From NCBI GenBank assembly GCA_017613855.1, contig JAGACY010000129.1:1-6069 (forward strand): a stretch of DNA of 6,069 nt. The letters run 5' to 3'. The notes beneath the pieces were generated by a model that ran no database searches, was not told the origin of the DNA, and saw only the letters and a program-made list of their open reading frames with translations. Shown one piece after another: positions 1 through 5,886 of the stretch (its first letter is position 1; each line of letters opens with the position of its first letter). This DNA comes from Pseudomonadota bacterium. GTDB taxonomy: Bacteria > Myxococcota > Bradymonadia > UBA4248. Position numbers and translations under genes: made by a program.

Positions 1-1402
1 ATTCTTTATAGTAATTAATCATATCATCGCTTGTACTGCTATCGATCACATTCGAAGAGAATTCGTCCATAGAACTAAACTTCTTTTTATACATCGATTT
101 AAGAACCAAAACGTGGATCGCAAAAGCAATAATTGAGACTAGAATGACCCCACCGCCAATGACAATACGATCTTCATCTGATGAAAATAAAGCGATACTC
201 AGGCCTAGCAAAAATATGATGATATATCCGACAAACTCACCAAAAGGAACTTCGACAATGACTTTTTTACGCTTAACCGAGTCATCTTCTGTTCCTGGTT
301 TATCTTTAGTCAGTGTATTGAATGATTTTCGAATTCTCTGAGTTTCACCATCCGGATTCAAATAGGATCTTTTGGATATATATTCTCGCATCACCGCATT
401 GTAGCTCAGCGGAATGCTTCTCGGTTTTTCTTCGGGAAGCTGCTGCCATAAGTCGATGTTACCATTCGCACAATAGCTCGACACTTCCTTCAGCCGGGCA
501 TTAAAAGTGGCATCATTGTGAGCGATGGTTGTATAGTTTGCATACTGACCATCCATAAATGAAGTAAACGTCGATATCAGTTGATCAATATCACACAGTC
601 TTTTCTCTGTATCCGGCTCCAGCATCTGTCTGAGCGTCTGAACAAGCGCATGCGGCATATTCTGTAAATAGGGCTCAAAGATGAGATAAAAATCTTTCGT
701 CGGAATATCGGCCGGAGAAACACCACAAAGCATATAAACGGCTACAGCCGCCAGCGAATAAATATCACTCGCCGGGATCGGTTTACCCATCAACTGCTCG
801 GGAGGCATATACCCAAATGTACCCGCAACCGTCGAACCACCGCTTTGTACCTGAGGATTGGCCACTGCACCAAAGTCTATCAAATACACTTTGTACTGAT
901 CACCTTCGAGGGGCTTCAACATGATATTCGATGGTTTGATATCACGATGAATCACAGGAGGATTGTACGACTGAAGCTGCCGCAATATCTCGAGCAGCTG
1001 AATCACAATCTGGTATACGCGATCCAGACTGAAATGATGACCGGCCCGCAGCATCTCATTGAGTGAACGCCCCGGAATATATTCCTGCACCAAATAGGAA
1101 CAGGGCGGATCCGCATCGAGACATTCAATGGCATCCCAAAACTTCGCAACACCATCAATATTCAGCTTCTCAAGTACCTGCACTTCCCGATGGAACAATT
1201 CGTATTCTTTCCAATTCTTGACAGACTCAATGTCCAGACGTTTGATTGCCACATAGGTATGGTCGCTCTCGCGTTCGGCAAGAAAGACACGCCCCTGGGT
1301 ACCATGGCCAATTTCACGAAGAATACTATACCCCTCAAGAGGCTGTACCTCTGTCAGAGATTTGCCTGTATTCGAAATATCGGGGGATGATTCAGTCATC
1401 AT
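1..1402 (-). CDS. Membrane-anchored Ser/Thr protein kinase (downstream tandem paralogue), 3' end outside window
   Basis: Open for 467 codons with no stop; the C-terminus lies beyond base 1. It is a PknB-type Ser/Thr kinase, expected to phosphorylate proteins in the cytoplasm. Visible motifs: Gly-rich loop GHGTQG (32-37), VAIK lysine K54, helix-C Glu E73, catalytic HRD (152-154) with K156 and N159, DFG (176-178), GTFGYMPPEQ where the usual APE is PPE (200-202), SDIYSL (212-217) and the late Arg R268. A linker (about 275-385) leads to two predicted membrane segments (about 387-406 and 411-435), followed by a basic stretch KKK (439-441). The ATG at 1402 starts an ATG-ATG pair with AAAGGA 9 nt upstream, which decides the start. 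It lies 57 bp after the stop of a close paralogue on the same strand, so the two probably form one transcript. Kinase assignment is firm; substrate and signal are unknown. Confidence 0.93.
   Translation of the reverse strand, partial: MMTESSPDISNTGKSLTEVQPLEGYSILREIGHGTQGRVFLAERESDHTYVAIKRLDIESVKNWKEYELFHREVQVLEKLNIDGVAKFWDAIECLDADPPCSYLVQEYIPGRSLNEMLRAGHHFSLDRVYQIVIQLLEILRQLQSYNPPVIHRDIKPSNIMLKPLEGDQYKVYLIDFGAVANPQVQSGGSTVAGTFGYMPPEQLMGKPIPASDIYSLAAVAVYMLCGVSPADIPTKDFYLIFEPYLQNMPHALVQTLRQMLEPDTEKRLCDIDQLISTFTSFMDGQYANYTTIAHNDATFNARLKEVSSYCANGNIDLWQQLPEEKPRSIPLSYNAVMREYISKRSYLNPDGETQRIRKSFNTLTKDKPGTEDDSVKRKKVIVEVPFGEFVGYIIIFLLGLSIALFSSDEDRIVIGGGVILVSIIAFAIHVLVLKSMYKKKFSSMDEFSSNVIDSSTSDDMINYYKE
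405..1402 (-). repeat. Duplicated kinase-domain block, copy 1
   Basis: About 998 bp that align without any gap to 2541-3538 at a constant offset of 2136 bp. The block covers the start codon pair through residue ~334 and stops abruptly near the linker before the membrane segments. Base 837 to 913 is identical to 2973-3049, synonymous positions included. Other parts show frequent third-position changes. Confidence 0.85.
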
Positions 1403-1411
1403 GAGTTAATT

Positions 1412-1417
1412 TCCTTT
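1412..1417 (-). promoter_or_regulatory. Ribosome binding site of the downstream kinase gene
   Basis: On the minus strand this reads AAAGGA, with 9 nt between its AGGA and the ATG at 1402. It supports the first of the two adjacent ATG codons (1402) over the second (1399). Confidence 0.7.
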
Positions 1418-1419
1418 TA

Positions 1420-1441
1420 GAGGATAGAACACTGCATCCTC
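1420..1441 (-). other. Inverted repeat between the two kinase genes
   Basis: Perfect 6-bp arms GAGGAT (1420-1425) and ATCCTC (1436-1441) flank a 10-nt loop. In the minus-strand transcript the hairpin would sit just 5' of the AAAGGA ribosome binding site of the downstream kinase. No U-tract follows, so it does not look like a terminator. It could be a processing or translation-tuning element between two cistrons, or chance. Confidence 0.35.
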
Positions 1442-1459
1442 AAACACGCAATAATACCG

Positions 1460-3538
1460 TTATTTGCCAACATACATCACATCCACCGAAGTTTCCAGCT
1501 GTTCAAGAGGAAGAGGGAAAGGCATACTATCGACATGTTCACCATTGTCATCTCTGTAAATGCGATACAAAATAGGCAGTGATCCCCCCGGCACACACCC
1601 TTCATTGGGCTCGGTACGCATACAAATTTCATGAATAAGATCAAACTCACTCTCATCGTCGGGCGGATTAAATTTATATTTTAAAATAAACACCGGATCG
1701 TTTTTGACATAATAATTGCACCGTTTGGCAAGATGACTCAGATATCTGATATCTTCATCCGTTGCCGGAATATACTCAACCGAAACGATTGTGGCGATTG
1801 TCTTTCTGCCAAAACGCATGAGGTTTTCGAAAGATTTGTATTGAGTTTTCTTCGCACGTATTGCATGGAGTGCATCAATCTCTGCTTGATTTCGTTCATA
1901 ATGATAAACATTGTTTTGCCCGCTGTCATTTGGAAATATAAACCGGGCAATTGCAACAAAAAGCGAAAGACCAAACGCACCAATAACAATGCAAAGAATC
2001 ACCGCAACGACATGCCAAATGATATAATATTGTGAATTATCCAAAATATTAAAATGAAAATCATTATAAAAACTAAAAGGAATTCCAAAAACAAACGCGA
2101 AGGCAAAAATGACCGCCAATGCCGCACCAGGTGTAACCGGTGCTTGTTCCGAATTCTCCGTTTTATAGTATTGCAAATTATCTGAATCAAACGGCCATCC
2201 CAAACAACCAAGGATGATCACAAAGAGACTAATCCATGATATCACAGAAAATTGTGCATCGAAAATCTGCTCCCTCATAACCACAAGAAGTACACATGAC
2301 ACAAGGGCCACCCAAAAGCGCTTCTTCAGAAAAAGATTGAATTTTAATTTGAATGGGAAACCTCGTTTTCGTTTGTTTTTCTGCTTGGAGGCATTGATGC
2401 GCTCTTTTTTATCTGTCTTCCCCAAAGATCGCGAAATGTCATCTTTCAAATGAGCTGATTTCTCGCTCTGATGATGGTCTGATGTCTGTTCCAAGCCATG
2501 TTCCAACGCATTCAATATATCACGAATTCTGGTTTGGTAGCACAAGGGAATATTTCTCGGCATTACTTCCGACAGCTGCTGCCACAATTCTATACTGCCT
2601 GTACTGCAATAGTTATCAACCTCCTTCAGCCTTGCAGGATAATCGGCATCATTCTGACCTGCCACTTTAACATTGGTATATTGACCATCCTTGAATGAAG
2701 TAAATGTGGATATCAGTTGTTCAATATCACAAAGCCGCTTCTCAGTATCCGGCTCCAGCATCTGACGAAGAGTTTGCACCAGTGCATGCGGCATATTCTG
2801 TAAATAGGGCTCAAATATAAGATAAAAATCTTTTGTTGGCATATCGGCCGGTGATACGCCGCTCAGCATCGTGACGATGACTGCTGCAAGCGAATAAACA
2901 TCACTTGCGGGTATTGGCTTTCCCATCAGTTGTTCGGGGGCCATATAGCCAAATGTCCCCGCAACAGTCGAGCCACCGCTTTGTACCTGAGGATTGGCCA
3001 CTGCACCAAAGTCTATCAAATACACTTTGTACTGATCACCTTCGAGGGGTTTCAGCATGATATTCGATGGCTTGATATCACGATGAATCACAGGCGGATC
3101 GCATGCCTGAAGCTGCCGAAGTATCTCGAGCAGCTGAATCACAATCTGATATACCCGATCCAGACTGAAATGATGACCTGCACGAAGCATCTCATTGAGC
3201 GAACGACCGGGAATATACTCCTGCACCAAATAAGAACAGGGCGGATCCGCATCGAGACATTCTATTGCCTCCCAAAACCTGGCCACGCCCTCGACATCCA
3301 GCCTTTCAAGTACCTGAACTTCCCGATGGAATAATTCGTACGCTTTCCAATTCTTGACCGATTCAATGTCCAGTCTTTTAATTGCCACCTGTGTATGGTC
3401 ACGCTCGCGCTCTGCAAGATAGACCTGTCCCTGCGTGCCATGACCGATTTCCCGAAGAATACAATACCCCTCCAACGGTTGTTCCGCTGTCAGAGTTTTG
3501 CTTGCACCTGAAATTTCTTGTGCTGGTTCGGTCATCAT
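1460..3538 (-). CDS. Membrane-anchored Ser/Thr protein kinase with a DUF3592-like C-terminal tail
   Basis: Complete 692-residue kinase counted from the ATG-ATG pair at 3538. Motifs: GHGTQG (32-37), VAIK K54, helix-C E73, HRDIKPSN (152-159), DFGAV (176-180), APE (200-202), SDVYSL (212-217), R268. A linker of about 100 residues ends in a Lys/Arg-rich stretch (about 374-408), then about four hydrophobic segments (roughly 408-422, 430-449, 472-490, 508-533). The soluble tail (about 534-692) has GRKTIATIVSVEYIP, YKFNPPDD and GGSLPILYRIYRDD, a pattern like DUF3592 domains; this family call is by eye. The start is chosen because the paralogue begins at the equivalent ATG-ATG with an adjacent SD; here the aligned SD is degraded (AAACGGCAAT). 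An in-frame GTG at 3619 would add 27 residues with no homology in the paralogue. First gene of a likely two-kinase operon. Substrate unknown. Confidence 0.93.
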   Translation of the reverse strand: MMTEPAQEISGASKTLTAEQPLEGYCILREIGHGTQGQVYLAERERDHTQVAIKRLDIESVKNWKAYELFHREVQVLERLDVEGVARFWEAIECLDADPPCSYLVQEYIPGRSLNEMLRAGHHFSLDRVYQIVIQLLEILRQLQACDPPVIHRDIKPSNIMLKPLEGDQYKVYLIDFGAVANPQVQSGGSTVAGTFGYMAPEQLMGKPIPASDVYSLAAVIVTMLSGVSPADMPTKDFYLIFEPYLQNMPHALVQTLRQMLEPDTEKRLCDIEQLISTFTSFKDGQYTNVKVAGQNDADYPARLKEVDNYCSTGSIELWQQLSEVMPRNIPLCYQTRIRDILNALEHGLEQTSDHHQSEKSAHLKDDISRSLGKTDKKERINASKQKNKRKRGFPFKLKFNLFLKKRFWVALVSCVLLVVMREQIFDAQFSVISWISLFVIILGCLGWPFDSDNLQYYKTENSEQAPVTPGAALAVIFAFAFVFGIPFSFYNDFHFNILDNSQYYIIWHVVAVILCIVIGAFGLSLFVAIARFIFPNDSGQNNVYHYERNQAEIDALHAIRAKKTQYKSFENLMRFGRKTIATIVSVEYIPATDEDIRYLSHLAKRCNYYVKNDPVFILKYKFNPPDDESEFDLIHEICMRTEPNEGCVPGGSLPILYRIYRDDNGEHVDSMPFPLPLEQLETSVDVMYVGK
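2541..3538 (-). repeat. Duplicated kinase-domain block, copy 2
   Basis: Partner of 405-1402, without gaps and at a constant 2136-bp offset. By eye about 25 residue differences occur over some 270 aligned residues of the kinase domain, so about 90% identity. Similarity is lost around 2537, inside the linker, so the downstream membrane halves are not part of the repeat. Confidence 0.85.
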
Positions 3539-3613
3539 GTCACGATTGCCGTTTGAAGGTAAAACTGAAACCGCACTGCCACTAATTTTCCTTACATTAG
3601 TTATCGCAGCCTG

Positions 3614-3643
3614 TTGCACTTCTTATATTTACTCGCTATAAAT
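3614..3643 (+). promoter_or_regulatory. Candidate sigma70-type promoter for the lipoprotein gene
   Basis: TTGCAC (3614-3619) and TATAAA (3637-3642) are separated by 17 nt. The -10 matches the consensus at five of six positions, the -35 only at three. Transcription would begin near 3650 and leave a leader of about 60 nt. The region between the divergent genes is short, so a promoter must lie around here, but the exact boxes are a guess. Confidence 0.35.
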
Positions 3644-3646
3644 AGC
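3635..3646. promoter_or_regulatory. 12-bp dyad in the divergent intergenic region, possible operator
   Basis: GCTATAAATAGC has perfect 5-bp arms (GCTAT and ATAGC) around AA. It covers the candidate -10 of the plus-strand promoter and lies upstream of both divergent genes, a position suited to a regulator acting on both. AT-rich short palindromes also arise by chance. Confidence 0.3.
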
Positions 3647-3700
3647 ACCTAAAGTAGCCCCCATTTGTTTTTGGGAGCAGTCAAAATTATCATGATTCAA

Positions 3701-3704
3701 AGGA
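3701..3704 (+). promoter_or_regulatory. Ribosome binding site of the lipoprotein gene
   Basis: AGGA within AAAGGAA, 6 nt before the ATG at 3711. It fixes the start, which also gives a well-formed lipoprotein signal peptide. Confidence 0.75.
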
Positions 3705-3710
3705 ATAGCT

Positions 3711-5534
3711 ATGAAAAAATATGCCTTTCTGTTTGCAATTGCCGCGTTAGTTGCCGTTCCATCATGTTCCGAAGTCTCAAACACTGACCTCAAACCGGTC
3801 AGTACGGATCCCACAACGCCAGGTACAACGACTCCAGGTGACCCAACCAATCCGGGTGACCCAACCAATCCGGGAAATCCTACCAATCCAGGTGACCCAA
3901 CCAATCCGGGAAATCCTACCAATCCGGGTGACCCAACCAATCCTGGCGACCCAACCAATCCTGGCGACCCGACCAATCCGGGTGACCCGACCAATCCTGG
4001 CGACCCAACCAATCCTGGCGACCCAACCAATCCTGGCGATCCGACTAACCCAACGATTCCCGAAGAATCTGATGCACTTTCTTGCAATGCCGACGAATTC
4101 GCAAAATGTCAGCTCGTAGATGGACATCAATGGGCCGTATGGTGTGAAGACGGCGAAGTAGTTGAAGATGACGATTATCCGATGGATTGCACAGCAAACG
4201 GGCTCGAATGTGTTCCTTCTGACGAGGGCGTAACCTGCGGTTGTTCCAACGATGATCAATGCACAGCCATGGATCCTAGTTCCCCATTTTGCAGCCCATC
4301 GAATGAGTGCGTTGAATGCCTCACCGACGACAACTGTGACGAAGGCATGGTTTGTGTCGTAGAGGAAGGACTCTGCGATACAGCCCCAACCACCGTAATA
4401 CCTCCGGAACCAGAAAACATCACATGTACAGACGTTGAAGAAGAGTTCACTTGCCAAACGGATAAAGCCGGTCACTCATGGTTTGTCGTCTGTCAAAACG
4501 GAAATATGGTTACGAGTGGTGAGCCTAGCACCGCCGACTGCACAGCAGATGGCAGCACATGCATTATGGTCGATTCTGAGCCAAGATGCGGCTGCAACAA
4601 GGATTCTGATTGTTCAAAAGGAAAATGCGATACCAATTGGGGCGTCTGCAAAGAGGACACTCCGCCTACGCAGCAAGATGACGCAGAATGCAAAAACCAC
4701 GAAAACGAATCTTTCTGTGGGAAACTCAATGGCAATACGGCAGCCATCACATGCAAGAGTGGGAAAATTGATACCCACAACACTTATGAATGCTCCGGTT
4801 CATCCAAATATTGCACCACCACAGATCAAGGTGTTGCCTATTGCACCAAAACGGATCCAAGTCTCCCCACACTCACATGCAAAAATAAAGGCAACTATTC
4901 CTGCCAAACCAACAATGATGGCCACATCTGGGTCGTCGCTTGCGAAAATGGCAAAATGAAAGAAGGCCAAGACGGCAGCATGGACTGCACTGCTGCCGGA
5001 AATGCCTGCGTTAGCTATATGTACAGCAGCAAACACTGTGGCTGTGACAAAGATGCCGACTGCACAACCGGCAAATGTATAACCGATGATTACGGCTATG
5101 GCGCTTGCACGACCGCCTCAACGCCAGAGTGCTCAAAAGATAGTGACTGCGCATCTGGTAAAAAATGTGACGGCGGAAAATGCGTCGCTGCCTCAACACC
5201 GGAATGCGCAAAAGATACCGACTGCCCATCTGGTCAAAAATGTGACAGCGGAAAATGCGTTGCTGCCTCAACCCCGGAATGCGCAAAAGATACAGATTGC
5301 CAATCCGGAGAAAAATGTGTCAGTGGGAAATGCACACCGCAATCCTCCGAATCATGCACACCAGATGGCAAAGGCATGAGCGATGAAATGACTTATTGTG
5401 CCAAAGACCAAAATACGAATGTCGTCTGTCAGGAAGATGGCACCGGATACGCCAAAATACTCTCAAAAACATATTCGAACTGCGTCAAAATGGAAGTCAA
5501 CCATTGCAATATGCAGTGTTCTGGTACCAATTGA
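3711..5534 (+). CDS. Cys-rich repeat lipoprotein with Pro-Gly-Asn stalk, probably surface-exposed
   Basis: 607 residues. The N-terminus is a lipoprotein signal: K2-K3, hydrophobic A5-V16, lipobox V16-P17-S18-C19 (Pro at -2 is unusual), and S20 at +2 compatible with outer-membrane sorting. Residues 43-114 are 12 tandem GDPTNP/GNPTNP hexads, a likely extended spacer. Cys-rich modules begin at about 125, 239, 327, 390 and 549. Three of them share GHxWxVxC (138-145, 255-261, 405-411), then DCTAxG and CGCxxDxDC; the modules at 327 and 549 are degenerate. Residues 474-548 are three 25-residue repeats of CxKDxDCxSGxKCxxGKC type. Paired Cys and secretion imply disulfides outside the cytoplasm. No catalytic motif or MYXO-CTERM anchor is seen. 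A good RBS decides the start. It ends at TGA 5532-5534, with an in-frame ORF directly behind. Role unknown; adhesion or a structural surface function is only a guess. Confidence 0.92.
   Translation: MKKYAFLFAIAALVAVPSCSEVSNTDLKPVSTDPTTPGTTTPGDPTNPGDPTNPGNPTNPGDPTNPGNPTNPGDPTNPGDPTNPGDPTNPGDPTNPGDPTNPGDPTNPGDPTNPTIPEESDALSCNADEFAKCQLVDGHQWAVWCEDGEVVEDDDYPMDCTANGLECVPSDEGVTCGCSNDDQCTAMDPSSPFCSPSNECVECLTDDNCDEGMVCVVEEGLCDTAPTTVIPPEPENITCTDVEEEFTCQTDKAGHSWFVVCQNGNMVTSGEPSTADCTADGSTCIMVDSEPRCGCNKDSDCSKGKCDTNWGVCKEDTPPTQQDDAECKNHENESFCGKLNGNTAAITCKSGKIDTHNTYECSGSSKYCTTTDQGVAYCTKTDPSLPTLTCKNKGNYSCQTNNDGHIWVVACENGKMKEGQDGSMDCTAAGNACVSYMYSSKHCGCDKDADCTTGKCITDDYGYGACTTASTPECSKDSDCASGKKCDGGKCVAASTPECAKDTDCPSGQKCDSGKCVAASTPECAKDTDCQSGEKCVSGKCTPQSSESCTPDGKGMSDEMTYCAKDQNTNVVCQEDGTGYAKILSKTYSNCVKMEVNHCNMQCSGTN
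3837..4052 (+). repeat. Twelve tandem 18-bp repeats coding the GDPTNP stalk
   Basis: 216 bp, twelve contiguous units with no spacer, each encoding GDPTNP or GNPTNP (units 3 and 5 are the Asn type). The Asn units use GGA-AAT-CCT where the Asp units use GGT/GGC-GAC-CCA/CCG, so they form a distinct subtype. Units 2-3 and 4-5 form a 36-bp higher-order pair. The last unit has drifted (GAT, ACT, AAC, CCA). The length is a multiple of three, so unit gain or loss would keep the frame. Confidence 0.95.
5130..5354 (+). repeat. Three tandem 75-bp repeats coding 25-residue Cys modules
   Basis: Units at 5130-5204, 5205-5279 and 5280-5354. Each encodes C-x3-D-x-D-C-x2-G-x2-C-x2-G-K-C, and the first two end with VAASTPE. 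Units 1 and 2 are nearly identical in DNA. Unit 3 diverges in its last third, where it changes to TPQSSES. This suggests recent duplication within the gene. Confidence 0.9.
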
Positions 5535-5543
5535 TATGCATTA

Positions 5544-5825
5544 ATGAATAGTTCTAAATCGAGTGAGATCATCATCAGCAATCTTCCAAGTGCAGGCACA
5601 CTCACCGTAAAATTCTATGTAAGTAAAAGAACTTCATACTTAACCGCAACGGATGGAACAAAATCATTCGATCTCAAATATGCGGATGACGAAACGCCAG
5701 GTTCCGATTTAGATCATGCCGTTACCAAAACCGCAGTATTTAACAGTACTGCAACCTCCATAACCATCACACCAAATGGAAGCAACGCTATCTATGTCAC
5801 CGATATCAGCGTAACTCCCAAATAA
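5544..5825 (+). CDS. Small beta-rich ORF, likely detached C-terminal domain of the upstream lipoprotein
   Basis: 93 codons ending at TAA. It lies in the same frame as the lipoprotein gene, and only TGA plus TAT-GCA-TTA separates them. There is no Shine-Dalgarno before ATG 5544, no signal peptide and no Cys, so independent translation is doubtful. The product is Ser/Thr-rich with alternating hydrophobic residues (SEIIISNLP, GTLTVKFYVS, TSITITP, IYVTDISV), suggesting a small beta-sandwich, perhaps of the carbohydrate-binding-like or choice-of-anchor type found at C-termini of secreted proteins. That resemblance is by eye only. Options are a former C-terminal domain cut off by a nonsense mutation, a product of TGA readthrough or translational coupling, or a sequencing error at 5532-5534. 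Without the stop the protein would be about 704 residues. Coding character is fairly convincing; expression is not. Confidence 0.5.
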   Translation: MNSSKSSEIIISNLPSAGTLTVKFYVSKRTSYLTATDGTKSFDLKYADDETPGSDLDHAVTKTAVFNSTATSITITPNGSNAIYVTDISVTPK

Positions 5826-5832
5826 TACAATC

Positions 5833-5852
5833 ATATATTATTATATATTATT
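5833..5852. repeat. AT-rich 10-bp direct repeat
   Basis: ATATATTATT occurs twice in a row between the stop of the small ORF and the terminator. No function is evident; such AT-rich stretches are common in 3' untranslated regions. Confidence 0.5.
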
Positions 5853-5857
5853 CTACT

Positions 5858-5886
5858 AAAAAACCGCCCAACTGGGCGGTTTTTTT
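5858..5886. terminator. Bidirectional intrinsic terminator
   Basis: Stem ACCGCCC (5863-5869) and GGGCGGT (5874-5880) with an AACT loop, preceded by an A-run from 5858 and followed by a T-run to 5886. The A/T flanks extend the stem and give a U-tract on either strand. It ends the lipoprotein transcript from the left and the convergent gene from the right. The stop codon of the convergent gene (5885-5887) overlaps its T-run. Confidence 0.92.

Noticed and set aside
1738..2211. Minus-strand ORFs with hydrophobic stretches inside the complete kinase gene
   Set aside because: Out-of-frame shadows of the membrane-segment and tail coding region. The main frame is continuous from kinase domain to stop.
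2930..3334. Plus-strand ORF with a close match at 845-1066, apparently a conserved small gene family
   Set aside because: Both lie antisense to the duplicated kinase catalytic block. Their similarity is a by-product of the kinase duplication.
3539..3619. 27-residue N-terminal extension of the complete kinase from the GTG at 3619
   Set aside because: No counterpart in the close paralogue, no SD before the GTG, and it would use up most of the divergent promoter region. It cannot be excluded.
3659..3677. Possible terminator or hairpin made of the C-run and the TTTTTGGG stretch
   Set aside because: Only about four base pairs can form around an A/T-poorly pairing interior, and it lies between divergent genes where a terminator is not expected.
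3837..4052. CRISPR-like array of short repeats
   Set aside because: Units are contiguous with no unique spacers and they code in frame for GDPTNP hexads.
3629..4087. Minus-strand ORF with a GLVGSP collagen-like repeat
   Set aside because: It is the antisense reading of the 18-bp stalk repeat. A stop-free repeat whose length is a multiple of three stays open in several frames. It has no SD, and its N-terminal end lies inside the lipoprotein coding region.
3751..4119. Plus-strand 122-residue ORF overlapping the stalk
   Set aside because: Out-of-frame shadow of the 18-bp repeat inside the lipoprotein gene.
3777..4475. Minus-strand 232-residue ORF with a RIGWV-type repeat
   Set aside because: Another frame of the same repeat plus antisense of Cys codons. 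The plus-strand frame has the signal peptide, RBS and conserved Cys pattern.
4435..4959. Plus-strand 174-residue ORF inside the lipoprotein gene
   Set aside because: Frame-shifted reading through Cys-rich modules, Lys- and Thr-rich without domain features, and fully inside a convincing gene.
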